Assembly: GCF_014696615.1 (NCBI RefSeq)
Contig: NZ_JACJQJ010000016.1
Location: 1-64,000 of the forward strand
Source of the DNA: Nostoc linckia FACHB-104
Lineage (GTDB): Bacteria; Cyanobacteriota; Cyanobacteriia; Cyanobacteriales; Nostocaceae
Length of the DNA stretch: 64,000 bases
Direction: 5' to 3'
Each line of letters opens with the position of its first letter. Position 1 is the first letter of the stretch. A program made the translations under genes and the position numbers. Positions 38,701-49,217 of the stretch are shown here, piece after piece. The notes under the pieces were generated by a model that saw nothing but the letters and a program-made list of their open reading frames with translations, had not been told where the DNA came from and did not search any database.

Positions 38701-39912
38701 GAACTGCGTACTCCCTTAACTGCCATTTTGGGGATGTCAGAAGTATTGCAAGAAGATGTTTTCGGGACATTGAATGAACGCCAGCATCGAGCGGTCGCAA
38801 CTATTGAGAGTAGCGGTCAACATTTGCTGGAATTGATTAACGACATCCTAGAAGTAGCAAAAATCCAAGCAGGCAAGCTAGAACTGAAAATTTCTTCTGT
38901 TTTGGTAAATCAAATCTGTCATTCTAGTTTGTCTTTAGTTAGGCAACAGGCAATTCAAAAAAATATTCAATTACAGACAGAGATTTCCACCACTTTGGAA
39001 GAAATAGAAGTGGATGAGCGAAGAATGCGGCAAGTGCTCATCAATTTACTCAACAATGCTGTGAAATTCACACCTGTAGGGGGATCAGTAACTTTAAAAG
39101 TGAGGTTAGAGCGATCGCACTCCGATACTGAGGAGAAAACATTGTTAGCTCCCACAGTGATCGCTTTTTCTGTGATTGACACCGGAATCGGAATCGCAGT
39201 TGAGGATCTGGAGAAACTCTTTCAGCCATTTGTGCAAGTTGACAGCAGCCTTAGTCGTCAGTATTCTGGTACAGGCTTAGGGCTGACTTTAGTGAAGCAA
39301 ATTGCCGAACTACATGGCGGTGATGTCAAGGTTAGTAGTGAATTAGGTCAAGGTAGCTGTTTTACGGTTCGCTTACCTTACACAAAAATTTCGCCAGCTA
39401 CGGCAATTCCTACTACTTCCGGAGTGAACTATCACCAACTAACTGGCGAAAATTCCTCGATTTCATATGTAATAAATGATACACCCCCTCAAAATCCTCT
39501 TATCTTGTTAGCAGAGGACAATGAGGCAAATATTGAAACTCTAGCCGCTTATCTTAATAGCCTAGACTATCGGTTGATACTCGCAAACAATGGCCAAGCT
39601 GCGATCGACCTCGCCATTGCTCATAGTCCAGACTTGATTCTCATGGACATCCAAATGCCAGGAATGGATGGCTTAGAAGCTATTCGCCAGATCCGTAGCC
39701 ATAACTCCTTAGCCTCGATACCAATTATTGCGCTAACGGCGTTAGCTATGCCCCAAGATAGAGCAAAATGTCTGGATGCAGGGGCAGATGAATACCTGTC
39801 CAAACCTGTGAAATTAAAACAGCTGAACGCCATCATTCAAGAGTTGATCAACAATTCAAAATACAAAATACAAAATTCACAAATATACTCGACTTTTGAC
39901 AGACGCGATTAA
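35764..39912 (+). CDS. Hybrid histidine kinase with two kinase cores and two receivers
   Basis: 1382 residues, soluble. Order: PAS-like domain (about 15-150), GAF-like domain (165-330), first kinase core with His358 in VSHEFRTPL and ATP-binding domain to about 575, a linker, first receiver with Asp730 (VLTDVMMPRLDG), PAS (about 835-945), second kinase core with His979 in MSHELRTPL and ATP domain, and a final receiver with Asp1295 (ILMDIQMPGMDG). All phosphorelay residues are present, so an internal relay is possible. The linker (about 615-660) is encoded by a GC-rich repeat that has entered in frame, and the last 20 residues are encoded by another repeat and a palindrome. It is alone, convergent with hetR. 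Confidence 0.93.
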   Translation: MSNQEAASMDWLIGGGEMGKLIRSIDWSKTPLGAIASWPQSLRTTVSLCLASNFPISIAWGPNYIQIYNDGYWPICGGKHPYSMGQDFRECWASAWPAIGEAFNRAWEGETSYLENRPIFLDRNGYMEETFFTFSFSPIRDETGGVGGLFHPVIELTQQTLAERRLQVLRDLSDQTTDTKTVAAAITAVAQALAQYDLDLPFVLIYLVDAEGKQARLVENVGLPKETIVTPTVVDLDSASPSVWPLADVMRSQHSLQVDGLQDLLAGLSCGPYPEPPQTALILPIRLPGAEYPLVVMVTGVSSRRALDQPYRQFYEMLADAVTNTLSKARAYEAERKRAEALAEIDRAKTVFFSNVSHEFRTPLTLMLAPLEDALADTEAPLPPSQRDRIEILQRNGLRLLKLVNTLLDFSRIEAGRIQAVYEPIDLSTWTAELASTFRSLIERAGLSLVVECSPLSALVYVDREMWEKIVFNLLSNAFKFTFNGEITVRLQDFADFVELTVADTGIGISTNEIPHLFERFHRVKEAQGRSFEGSGIGLSLVQELVKLHGGTVQVTSELGKGSCFRVAIPTGFAHLPSASVAKHDSLRHNHVSRTLASTAMGATAYIEEAWRWLPEEAGEQGAGETSPRLGGLRHDSAALASLRASGGLANPKGSRESVTVTSGREDLLNTNSFSPTTSSALILLVDDNADMRNYAKRLLEQRYRVHAVADGIEAIASVRQQLPDLVLTDVMMPRLDGFGLLRELRADPQTRELPIILLSARAGEESRIEGLEAGADDYLIKPFSSRELLVRVEANLKLAQIRQEATMREHTLRLSAETAQQEAEVIQARYRAIVEDQTELICRFLPDTTILYVNEAYCRFFGLEQVQVIGSSYQPIIFPEDHEQVNQLIYSMNLHNPIVTIENRVVTPRGIRWTQWNNRALFDQQGRLIEYQSVGRDITDRKQAEVKLQQANEQLTRTNAELIRATRLKDEFLANMSHELRTPLTAILGMSEVLQEDVFGTLNERQHRAVATIESSGQHLLELINDILEVAKIQAGKLELKISSVLVNQICHSSLSLVRQQAIQKNIQLQTEISTTLEEIEVDERRMRQVLINLLNNAVKFTPVGGSVTLKVRLERSHSDTEEKTLLAPTVIAFSVIDTGIGIAVEDLEKLFQPFVQVDSSLSRQYSGTGLGLTLVKQIAELHGGDVKVSSELGQGSCFTVRLPYTKISPATAIPTTSGVNYHQLTGENSSISYVINDTPPQNPLILLAEDNEANIETLAAYLNSLDYRLILANNGQAAIDLAIAHSPDLILMDIQMPGMDGLEAIRQIRSHNSLASIPIIALTALAMPQDRAKCLDAGADEYLSKPVKLKQLNAIIQELINNSKYKIQNSQIYSTFDRRD
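37650..37735. repeat. In-frame extragenic-type repeat in the kinase gene
   Basis: The segment with CGTCTTGGCGGTCTCCGTC, GATAGCGCAGCGTTAGCGAG and GGACTGGCGAACCCGAAGGG has the look of the GC-rich repeats found between genes in Nostocales. It keeps the frame, giving a Gly/Ala/Ser/Arg-rich linker between kinase core 1 and receiver 1. Confidence 0.5.
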
Positions 39913-39920
39913 TCGCGTCT
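39901..39920. terminator. 20-bp palindrome across the kinase stop codon
   Basis: AGACGCGATTAATCGCGTCT is a perfect inverted repeat containing the TAA stop of the hybrid kinase. It may act as a terminator hairpin between the convergent kinase and hetR genes. Confidence 0.5.
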
Positions 39921-39942
39921 CTCCAAGTTTTGACTTTTGAAC

Positions 39943-39983
39943 GCCAGTTGCTACAAGTCGGGGAACCCGCCCACCGCAATGGC
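39943..39983. repeat. Dispersed hairpin repeat, copy 2
   Basis: Arms GCCAGTTGC / GCAATGGC with an inner CGGGGAACCCG. It has the same plan and flanking TTTTGAACGCCAGTT as the element at 28-68, but different paired bases in the stems. It lies directly after the hetR 3' end. Confidence 0.55.
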
Positions 39984-39998
39984 TTTGACCTAAATTTA

Positions 39999-42072
<2,074 letters not shown>

Positions 42073-42192
42073 TATAGCAATCCTATTTCAGTTGTGATAA
42101 ATATCGGTTTTGGCTGTTGACTGTCAACGGTTAACAGTTAACAGTTAACAACCCTTCAGAGCAGATTTCACAAATCATTTAGGATTGCTATA
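42073..42192. mobile_element. MITE-like element, copy 1
   Basis: 120 bp bounded by perfect 13-bp terminal inverted repeats TATAGCAATCCTA / TAGGATTGCTATA, with further imperfect pairing inward (TTGTGATAAA / GATTTCACAA). The centre is a GTTAACA-type heptamer array. It is nearly identical to the element at 45355-45467. It has no coding capacity, so any movement would depend on a transposase elsewhere. Confidence 0.7.
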
Positions 42193-42301
42193 GATAATAT
42201 ATTAAGAATTTATTTTTAGATTATATTCCCGAATTATTTAAATAATTCAGGAATATGTATAGAGATAACTTTCACAAATTAGATAGTAATTGCATTGCAA
42301 T

Positions 42302-44575
42302 TTAATTTGCAGAATTTGAAGATTTTGGCTGATTCCGCATTTTTTCAATACTAAAGGCGGCTGCTCCAAATGTAACTAATAAGACTCCTAAAATTTGTAC
42401 TACCTCTAAGTTTTCTTGAATTAACAAACCAGCAAAAATCACAGTGAGAAATGGGACACTAGCTCCTATAATTGCGGAACGGATTGCACCAAGTTGGCGA
42501 ATACCAACATTATTAACCACATAACCAAATAGCGTCAGGACTCCCAAAATAAATGCACTTAAAATGATTTCTAATAACTTTGCAGGGTTAAATGCTGAAC
42601 TCAAATCTTCCGGCAATGGCACCATGAAACCGATGAAGCTTAACAGCAACATGGTAGCGAAGTTAATTAAGGTAAAAGATACTGGATGTACTTTATTAGC
42701 ACATATCCGTGTCAAGACAACGTAGAAAGCAAAAGCTACTCCCGACATAATTGCAGTGGTACTTCCCAGGGGAACGTTACCTAGACTCGAACTAGTCGCA
42801 CCGCCTAAAACTAGTAATTCTCCGCAGAACAGCGCACCCATAGCACCATAACGAAATACGCTAGGGCGATCGCGAAATAATAACCAAGACAAAAGACCGC
42901 TAATTAGAGGATAGATAAAGAAAAGTGCGATCGCCATACCTGTGGTAACTTGACCGATAGCAACATAGATCAGCACTTGAGATAAAAACAAAAAGCATCC
43001 GCTAGCAATTGATAACTGCAAAACCTTCCTTGTCTTGAGACTGTCGGGATTGGCATTTCCCTTGACTGAGGTAAATAAATTTTGTAAGTCTTGCCAGACT
43101 GGTGGATGCATAATCGGCGCTAAGAGTAACATCAGCGGTACAACCACGAGCAACCGTAGCATTAAAATTAAGAGCGTATTACCCAACGTCGGTAACATGA
43201 GGCGCTCTACTTGCACTACTCCCAAAATCGCTGCATCTTGGAAAATTACCTTGATGGCAACGTTATAAAGTGATGACACCACTGCTGACAGCACAATCAG
43301 CAAGAAACCTATCTGGATAGTTGATAACTTAGAGGAGTTAGGTAAATTCAGTGATGGTGGTTTGATTCCTTGCTTGCGCGCTCGCAAACCAGGTTCTGGC
43401 TGATTTTCGCTTGATGATAAGTTATTAGAGAGTACAGAGATTGGCTCATCGGAGTTGCTCGTCAATGGCGCGGGTGTTTCCTCTAGTGATGGTAGAGTCG
43501 GCTCCGGTTTAGTTTCACTCTCCGATAAGCTATTAAAGAAAACAGAAATTTCCTCCTCATCAGCGCTACTCGTCGTTGGTGGGGGGGTGGCTTCTGGTGA
43601 TGGAACAGTCGGCTCTGCTGTCGTTTCGCTTTCTGAAAAGTAACTAGAACGAAAAGACATTGGTTCTGTCGAACTTTCACTTTCTGGCAAAAATGTAGCT
43701 TCTTGTGGAGCCTCGAATTCCGCCTGTGATTTAGTTTGGTTTGGGGAAAATTCTCCAGGGATGGCATTAAGTGGCTCGACAGCTTGGCTATTTATTCCTG
43801 CTGACTGTGGAGAAATTGCCCAAGAGCTTTTTTGTTGTTCTTCAGCAGGTTGCAACACCGTGGGGGGTGATAGTTTCGCTACTGGTTCTTCATTAGGTTG
43901 CAATATTGTGGGTAATGATACTGTGGCTGCTGGTTCTTCGGCAGGTTGCAACACAGTAGGCGGTGAAACTTGTACTGTTGTTAGGGGAGTTTGTGCAATT
44001 GTTTTTTCTAGACCTTGCAATCGGTTGATTAACTCCGCTATAATATATTCCCCTTGCTGTTGTTGATTCTGCATCCGAGACAACTGCTGGGAAATATTGC
44101 TTTGATAATTCTTTAGCTCTTGTTGCAGTGAGTTAAAGGTAATGGTAATAGTATCATCCAAAGAGCCAAGCATTTGCTCTACTTTTTCGTTGTTATGGGT
44201 CTGGCCTGGCCCTAATGCAGCTCTTTGGGAAGAATTACTTTCTATTGCTTCGTTAGCTAAAGTAGTCAGTGAGGATTGCAGTTGGGAAGAGATGTGTTTC
44301 GCCAAAGCTTCTGCTAACTGCCGGATTAACACCTGCTGCTCGGTGATTTGACGCACCTGTTGTAACTGTTCTTTTTCTTCCAGCAGCCGTTGAATGTCGT
44401 CTCCTAAACGGTTTTTTTCCGCCTGAAGTCGCTTTACCTCTTCCTGTAATGAGCGCAGCACATGTTGTTGAAGATTTTCCAAGTCCTCAACAACAGCCCA
44501 CAGGGCATTTTCTGCTGCTCTGGATAAATCTCCTCTGGCTCGCGGGTTGTCTGGTTGCTTTTCAAATCGCCCCAT
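42302..44575 (-). CDS. EamA/DMT transporter with long N-terminal coiled-coil region
   Basis: 757 residues. The first ~110 are a coiled coil (ENALWAVVEDLENLQQHVLRSLQEEVKRLQAEKNRL...). Residues 190-410 are a disordered Pro/Glu/Ser region with two repeat types: SPPTVLQPAEEPAA (three times) and SESETxxEPTxPSxExTPxPxTS (three times). From about 428 there are ten predicted membrane helices with two EamA halves, as in drug/metabolite exporters. The substrate is unknown. The cytoplasmic extension is unusual and could bind a partner. It lies between hetR and the phosphate transporter, bracketed by two MITE copies. Confidence 0.85.
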   Translation of the reverse strand: MGRFEKQPDNPRARGDLSRAAENALWAVVEDLENLQQHVLRSLQEEVKRLQAEKNRLGDDIQRLLEEKEQLQQVRQITEQQVLIRQLAEALAKHISSQLQSSLTTLANEAIESNSSQRAALGPGQTHNNEKVEQMLGSLDDTITITFNSLQQELKNYQSNISQQLSRMQNQQQQGEYIIAELINRLQGLEKTIAQTPLTTVQVSPPTVLQPAEEPAATVSLPTILQPNEEPVAKLSPPTVLQPAEEQQKSSWAISPQSAGINSQAVEPLNAIPGEFSPNQTKSQAEFEAPQEATFLPESESSTEPMSFRSSYFSESETTAEPTVPSPEATPPPTTSSADEEEISVFFNSLSESETKPEPTLPSLEETPAPLTSNSDEPISVLSNNLSSSENQPEPGLRARKQGIKPPSLNLPNSSKLSTIQIGFLLIVLSAVVSSLYNVAIKVIFQDAAILGVVQVERLMLPTLGNTLLILMLRLLVVVPLMLLLAPIMHPPVWQDLQNLFTSVKGNANPDSLKTRKVLQLSIASGCFLFLSQVLIYVAIGQVTTGMAIALFFIYPLISGLLSWLLFRDRPSVFRYGAMGALFCGELLVLGGATSSSLGNVPLGSTTAIMSGVAFAFYVVLTRICANKVHPVSFTLINFATMLLLSFIGFMVPLPEDLSSAFNPAKLLEIILSAFILGVLTLFGYVVNNVGIRQLGAIRSAIIGASVPFLTVIFAGLLIQENLEVVQILGVLLVTFGAAAFSIEKMRNQPKSSNSAN

Positions 44576-45539
44576 TAGCTTTTAACCTCTAACACCTTGA
44601 CGATAAAGCTGCTTCCCGTATAACTGCTTGGCACTCATACTAATTTTTTGTACCTTCTTAGATAAACCAAAAATTTTAACAGGACTTACGCATATCAACG
44701 TAATTTTGTCATGCTGAACACAGAGTTGGCAAAGAGAATAATTTAACTTATGACTCAATTAACTGTGTTTCTTGTAGCATGACTTGTATAAATTTTCTCA
44801 GTTTTTGTACGGCGGGAGGTAAATAAAGTTGCCATCCCATTAGGCAAAACAATCAGTGTTACAAATCACTATCGGTTAAGCGACTAAACACACAGGCTTT
44901 TTTTGACTTCCGCACAGAAGTATTAGTTCAATCATCTATGTTTTTGAACAGGATTTTTTCGGGAGAAAAATTTTTACTCCAAATCAATACATATTCTTTT
45001 TGTGTGAATAGTAATTGTCAAAAAATTGTGAAGGAGTACTGGGCTAGCACTAGGCGAGCTAAACTGTTAGGGATATGACAATTTTAGTGGAATGTAACTT
45101 AAGAGACAGTTTATACTTCTGACTGGGATTAAATTATTTGTCGGTTGAAATCAAAATTATTGCTGGCTGCTGGAATATATTTTAGTGAATTAACTGCCAT
45201 TATGCAAAAACGCTCTGACATCAGCGTTTGGCAATCTGTATTAAAAACTAGTTGATATCACTTGATAGGTTGTAATATTGCGACTTATTTCTAAATTTTT
45301 GATATCAGGAAAGTTACAAATAATTATCCAAATTTTTGATATTTTTTCATCAATTATAGCAATCCTATTTTAGTTGTGAAAAATATCGGTTTTGGCTGTT
45401 GACAGTCAACAGTCAACAGTCAACAAACCTTCAGATCAGATTTCACAAATCATTTAGGATTGCTATAGTTCCGACCATATTTATAAAAAATTGGGGAGAA
45501 ATTTCCGTAACTGATGGGTATTAAAATTTAAAGTAATAT
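44576..45539. other. Gene-free stretch upstream of the EamA gene
   Basis: No gene is seen. It contains MITE copy 2 (45355-45467). The rest is AT-rich and without a recognised motif. Confidence 0.45.
45355..45467. mobile_element. MITE-like element, copy 2
   Basis: 113 bp with the same 13-bp terminal repeats TATAGCAATCCTA / TAGGATTGCTATA and the same inner text (AAATATCGGTTTTGGCTGTTGAC; TTTCACAAATCATT) as copy 1. The central heptamer array here is TCAACAG rather than GTTAACA and is one unit shorter. Confidence 0.7.
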
Positions 45540-46856
45540 TCACAGAAAAATCATTCGGACAATGCTAAAGATAGCTGCACTGAGAACTGCACTAGCTGGG
45601 ACTGTGACCAGCCATGCAGCCGCAATACCCTTGAGGGTTTGGAATTGAATCGATTTGATATTTTGCACAAGTCCAATGCCAACCACACCACCAACAAGAG
45701 CGTGAGAGGTGGATACAGGTAACCCTAAACGAGAGGCGAGTAATATAGTTGTGGCGGTTGCGAGTTCAGCACAAAAGCCGCTACTAGGTTGCAAAGAAAT
45801 AATATTTTCGCCAATGGTGGCAATTACTTTTTTACCCCAGATGGCTAAACCCCCCACAATGCCGATACCACCAAGGATTAAAATCCACAAGGGGATGGTA
45901 ATGCCATTTATGGGTACGCTACCAGTCTGATTAATGTAAACGATCGCAGCTAAAGGAGCGATCGCATTCCCCACATCATTAGAACCATGAGCAAAAGCGA
46001 CAAAGCAAGCGCTAAGTAATTGGAAGCGAGCAAATAACGGTTCGGTGGGATTGGGGATTGGGGATTGGGGATTGGGGAACTCGGGGCCCCCTCTGGGGAT
46101 AAGGGGTAATGGGGATTGGGAAAAGAATTTGGCTTTGTTTTCTAACTGGTTCCAGCTATAGAAGGTGAGTCCAACTGCGGCTACTGCGCCAGTGAAGATG
46201 GGAATATCGTAAGCGGGGAGATTTAAGCCAATTTGGTTAATTAAAAAATTGCTCAAAGGTTGAGTCAGCGATGGGAGGACAATCACGCCAAATGTTCCTA
46301 TGAGTAGCACACTCAACCAAGGAAGCCACTCATTTAACTGCACCAGCTGATTTGGTTGGTCTAAAATCCAGCGCTTGATTTGACTATAAAATAAAGCCGC
46401 GATCGCACCGCTAATTAATGGCGTTAAAATCCAGCCTATAGTAATTGAGCCAATGGATGACCAATCTATTGCACCCACTCCCAAAGCTACCCAACTAAAA
46501 CCTGCGATCGCACCGACAACTGCGTGAGATGAGGATACAGGTAAACCCCGCGATGTGGCAATTTGCAGCCATACCCCAGAGGCTAGCAACACCGTTACCA
46601 TTCCCATAACCAAAATTTGGGGTGTAGCCGCAAATAAGGCGGGGTTAGCAACTTTTGTTGCTAGTGTTTCCGTTACCTCATGCCCAAACAATACCGCACC
46701 TGCAAACTCTAATACCCCAGCAATAATTAATGCCTGTTTCAAGGTGACAGCTTTGGAACCGACAGACGTTCCCATTGCGTTAGCAACATCATTAGCACCA
46801 AGATTAAAGGCGACGTAGAAAGCGAGTAAGGCGACGATTGCGAGGGTGATGGGCAT
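45540..46856 (-). CDS. PiT-family inorganic phosphate transporter
   Basis: 438 residues from the ATG at 46856. The longer frame upstream runs through a GGTGTTTGG repeat and is not credible. It has ten or more membrane helices and the two PiT signature halves: FNLGANDVANAMGTSVGSKAVTLKQAL and FAHGSNDVGNAIAPLAAIVYI. It moves phosphate (usually as metal phosphate) with H+ or Na+. In the central cytoplasmic loop (near 46045-46125) the DNA is a GGGGATT repeat, encoding PLIPRGGPEFPNPQSPIPNP, an in-frame repeat insertion. It is transcribed toward the EamA gene. Confidence 0.93.
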   Translation of the reverse strand: MPITLAIVALLAFYVAFNLGANDVANAMGTSVGSKAVTLKQALIIAGVLEFAGAVLFGHEVTETLATKVANPALFAATPQILVMGMVTVLLASGVWLQIATSRGLPVSSSHAVVGAIAGFSWVALGVGAIDWSSIGSITIGWILTPLISGAIAALFYSQIKRWILDQPNQLVQLNEWLPWLSVLLIGTFGVIVLPSLTQPLSNFLINQIGLNLPAYDIPIFTGAVAAVGLTFYSWNQLENKAKFFSQSPLPLIPRGGPEFPNPQSPIPNPTEPLFARFQLLSACFVAFAHGSNDVGNAIAPLAAIVYINQTGSVPINGITIPLWILILGGIGIVGGLAIWGKKVIATIGENIISLQPSSGFCAELATATTILLASRLGLPVSTSHALVGGVVGIGLVQNIKSIQFQTLKGIAAAWLVTVPASAVLSAAIFSIVRMIFL

Positions 46857-46964
46857 TTTTTGGTGTTGGGTGTTTGGTCTTGGGTGTTGGGTATTGGGTG
46901 TTTGGTGTTTGTATTTATGTACCAATTACCAATTACCCATTACCCAATGGCAAATAAGCAGTAT

Positions 46965-48011
46965 TTACGGATAAATCAAGATTTTATAGGTTTCTGGTGT
47001 GGGGGCGATCGCTTGATCGACGGCGGCTGATAAATTTTGTAGGGGATAGCGATCGCTAATTAATGCTTGTACATTAATCCGCCGATTAAATACTATATCG
47101 GCTGAGAGATTTTGCAGGCGGTAGGATGAACTATAACTACCCATTAAGTCAATTTCTCGGCGATACAGAATATTCGGGTTGATGGGAATTTCTACTTCGT
47201 CGGGGAACTCTGCGAAAAAGAGAATTTTGCCACCTTTACGGGTACAATCCAAAGCTTGGAAGAATGCTTTCTCGCTAGGAACTGCGAGTAAAGTGACATC
47301 AACACCCATCCCACCAGTAATTGCATGAATTTTCGCTGGTAAATCGGGATCACGAGCATCAAAAGCAGCTTCCGCACCGAGATTTAAAGCTTTTTCAATT
47401 CTAGAGGGTAGTAAATCGGTAGTGATCGCTCTGGCTCCGAAATACTTGACTAACATGACGAACATTAAGCCAATTGGCCCCGCACCAGTAATCAACACGG
47501 TTTGTCCAGGTGCAATTTGGGCTTTTTTGACTGCTTTTAAGCAGCAGTTAGTTGGTTCAACAAAGCTTGCTTCTTCAAAACTAATATCATCGGGAATGGG
47601 AATTAACCCACCATTTTGCACGATATGTCCTGGTACTTTGACATATTCCGCAAAACCGCCGCCACTGGCGTTAAATCCGGCTGTGGTGGAGATGTTTTTA
47701 TAAACATCACACATGGAATAATTTTCATTGAGGCAGTAGGCGCAGCGCATACAAGGGATATGGTGCATTACCGCCACCCTTTGTCCCACTTGCCAACCTT
47801 TGACCTCAGAACCCACAGATGCGATCGTTCCCGCAGTTTCATGTCCAAAAATCCGCGGCGGTTCGTACAGGGGATAACGAATTTTTTTAATATCTGATTG
47901 ACACAATCCTACTACCTGAACCTGAACCAGCACTTCATCCGGTTCCAGAGTCGGTACTGGGATTTCTTCGTAGGAAAGTTGATTTACGCCTCTAAATACC
48001 TGTGCTTTCAC
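46965..48011 (-). CDS. Zinc-dependent medium-chain dehydrogenase
   Basis: 348 residues. Catalytic zinc ligands appear in GLCQSDIKK and GHETAG. Structural zinc is bound by four Cys in CMRCAYCLNENYSMC. The Rossmann motif is GAGPIGLMFVMLVKYFGARAITTD, where the final Asp suggests NAD(H). This is the polyol/threonine dehydrogenase branch of the MDR superfamily; the substrate cannot be told. It lies 108 bp upstream of the phosphate transporter on the same strand. The gap holds ACCAATTACC repeats. Confidence 0.88.
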   Translation of the reverse strand: MKAQVFRGVNQLSYEEIPVPTLEPDEVLVQVQVVGLCQSDIKKIRYPLYEPPRIFGHETAGTIASVGSEVKGWQVGQRVAVMHHIPCMRCAYCLNENYSMCDVYKNISTTAGFNASGGGFAEYVKVPGHIVQNGGLIPIPDDISFEEASFVEPTNCCLKAVKKAQIAPGQTVLITGAGPIGLMFVMLVKYFGARAITTDLLPSRIEKALNLGAEAAFDARDPDLPAKIHAITGGMGVDVTLLAVPSEKAFFQALDCTRKGGKILFFAEFPDEVEIPINPNILYRREIDLMGSYSSSYRLQNLSADIVFNRRINVQALISDRYPLQNLSAAVDQAIAPTPETYKILIYP

Positions 48012-48161
48012 GTTGGTTTTTCACCTCTCAACGTTATTAGATGTAGCATTTAGTGGTTAAAGTTAAGCTGTCAGGTTTGAGATTTCTGCTTTTAATACGG
48101 TACCTCGGTCAATGTCCGAAGTTGTAAAAACTGGTGGAACATAGTTAGAGATGTGATGCTA

Positions 48162-48605
48162 CTACTGCAATCGTAAAGCGTAATGGTAAAATTCTACATC
48201 TTTGATATATCCTTGTGATTCATAGAGCTTTTGAGCAGTTGTATTAGAAATATGAGTGGCTAAAACTATCCGAACTGCACCACTCTGTTTTGCATAATCT
48301 TGTGCAGCATTAATCAATAATGTTGCTACTTTCTGACGGCGATGTGATTCTTTTACATACAAATCGTTTAGTATCCAGACTCGCTTCATCGAAACTGAAG
48401 AAAAGCTGGGATAAAGTTGAGTAAAACCTATGATTTCTCCATGCTCCTGAGCTAAAAATACTACTGAATCATGATGATGGAAACGCTCTTTCAGAAATTC
48501 TTTTGCAGCTTCAATGTCTGATGCCTGCCAATAAAAAACACGATATTGATCAAACAATATTGATAGGCTTTCGAGATGATCTGTATCAGCTAAAAGAACT
48601 TTCAT
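48162..48605 (-). CDS. GNAT family N-acetyltransferase
   Basis: 147 residues, a complete single GNAT domain. The beta4 strand is RVWILNDLYVKE, and the acetyl-CoA loop is HRRQKVATLLINAAQDYAKQSG (R/QxxGxA type, with KVA in place of GxG/A). Motif B is NTTAQKLYESQGYIKD. The substrate is not known; close relatives act on small amines or are unassigned. It begins 41 bp after an antitoxin-like HTH gene on the same strand, so the two may form one operon. Confidence 0.87.
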   Translation of the reverse strand: MKVLLADTDHLESLSILFDQYRVFYWQASDIEAAKEFLKERFHHHDSVVFLAQEHGEIIGFTQLYPSFSSVSMKRVWILNDLYVKESHRRQKVATLLINAAQDYAKQSGAVRIVLATHISNTTAQKLYESQGYIKDVEFYHYALRLQ

Positions 48606-48646
48606 TTGCTATCTGCATCCATTCAATTTTAATAATTTTAATATTC

Positions 48647-49090
48647 TTACTCGTAAAAGCCCAACTCTTGACTTGCTGCAATTAATTCACCTAACAATTT
48701 GCTACGCTTTTCATCTCGTTGCTGTTTATAATTATTTAAATCATCGAAATTTACTCGGCGATGAGAACCAACTTGTATATATGGAAGCTCCCCTTGTTCT
48801 AACAAATTTATTAAATAGGGGCGTGATACGTTGAGAAAATTAGCTGCTTGTTGTGTTGTCAGTTCTCTTTCTTCAGGAACTATAGCTACCGTCTGACCTA
48901 ATGCCATTTTATGCACAACTTTACATATAGCTTGATACACAGATTTGGGAATGGATATTTGTTCTCCATTTGCTAATGCTAGTTTTACTCTTAAACCTTC
49001 CTTATTTAATATGTGTGCCAGTTCTTTGATAGACTGGGCTTCTTGCTCTGACGGTATGACTAAATCTAAGTGTTGGTTTCGCTCAAACAT
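48647..49090 (-). CDS. Excisionase-type HTH protein (antitoxin-like)
   Basis: 147 residues. The first half is helical (QEAQSIKELAHILNKEGLRVKLALANGEQISIPKSVYQAICKVVHKMALGQTVAIVP). Residues about 77-125 form a MerR/excisionase HTH: ELTTQQAANFLNVSRPYLINLLEQGELPYIQVGSHRRVNFDDLNNY. Proteins of this exact layout usually sit upstream of PIN-domain toxins and act as antitoxin/autorepressor. No PIN gene is present; the next gene is a GNAT acetyltransferase. It could be an orphan antitoxin or an unusual pair. Confidence 0.82.
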   Translation of the reverse strand: MFERNQHLDLVIPSEQEAQSIKELAHILNKEGLRVKLALANGEQISIPKSVYQAICKVVHKMALGQTVAIVPEERELTTQQAANFLNVSRPYLINLLEQGELPYIQVGSHRRVNFDDLNNYKQQRDEKRSKLLGELIAASQELGFYE

Positions 49091-49173
49091 GATATGTTTT
49101 GTCTTGCTGTTCTCATATATTACATACTACATAAACGCAATATCCGAAATAAAGATTATCTTGTCGCCATATA

Positions 49174-49210
49174 CCCCATTCAGAGACAATATCTCGAACA
49201 ATGAATGGGG
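49174..49210. promoter_or_regulatory. Inverted repeat before the FAD oxidoreductase start
   Basis: CCCCATTC and GAATGGGG (8 bp perfect, 21 bases apart) end 7 bases before the ATG at 49218, with AGAG / CTCG between. The 3' arm covers the expected ribosome binding site. It lies in the divergent gap between the HTH gene and the oxidoreductase, so it could also be an operator. Confidence 0.4.
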
Positions 49211-49217
49211 TTAAGCA

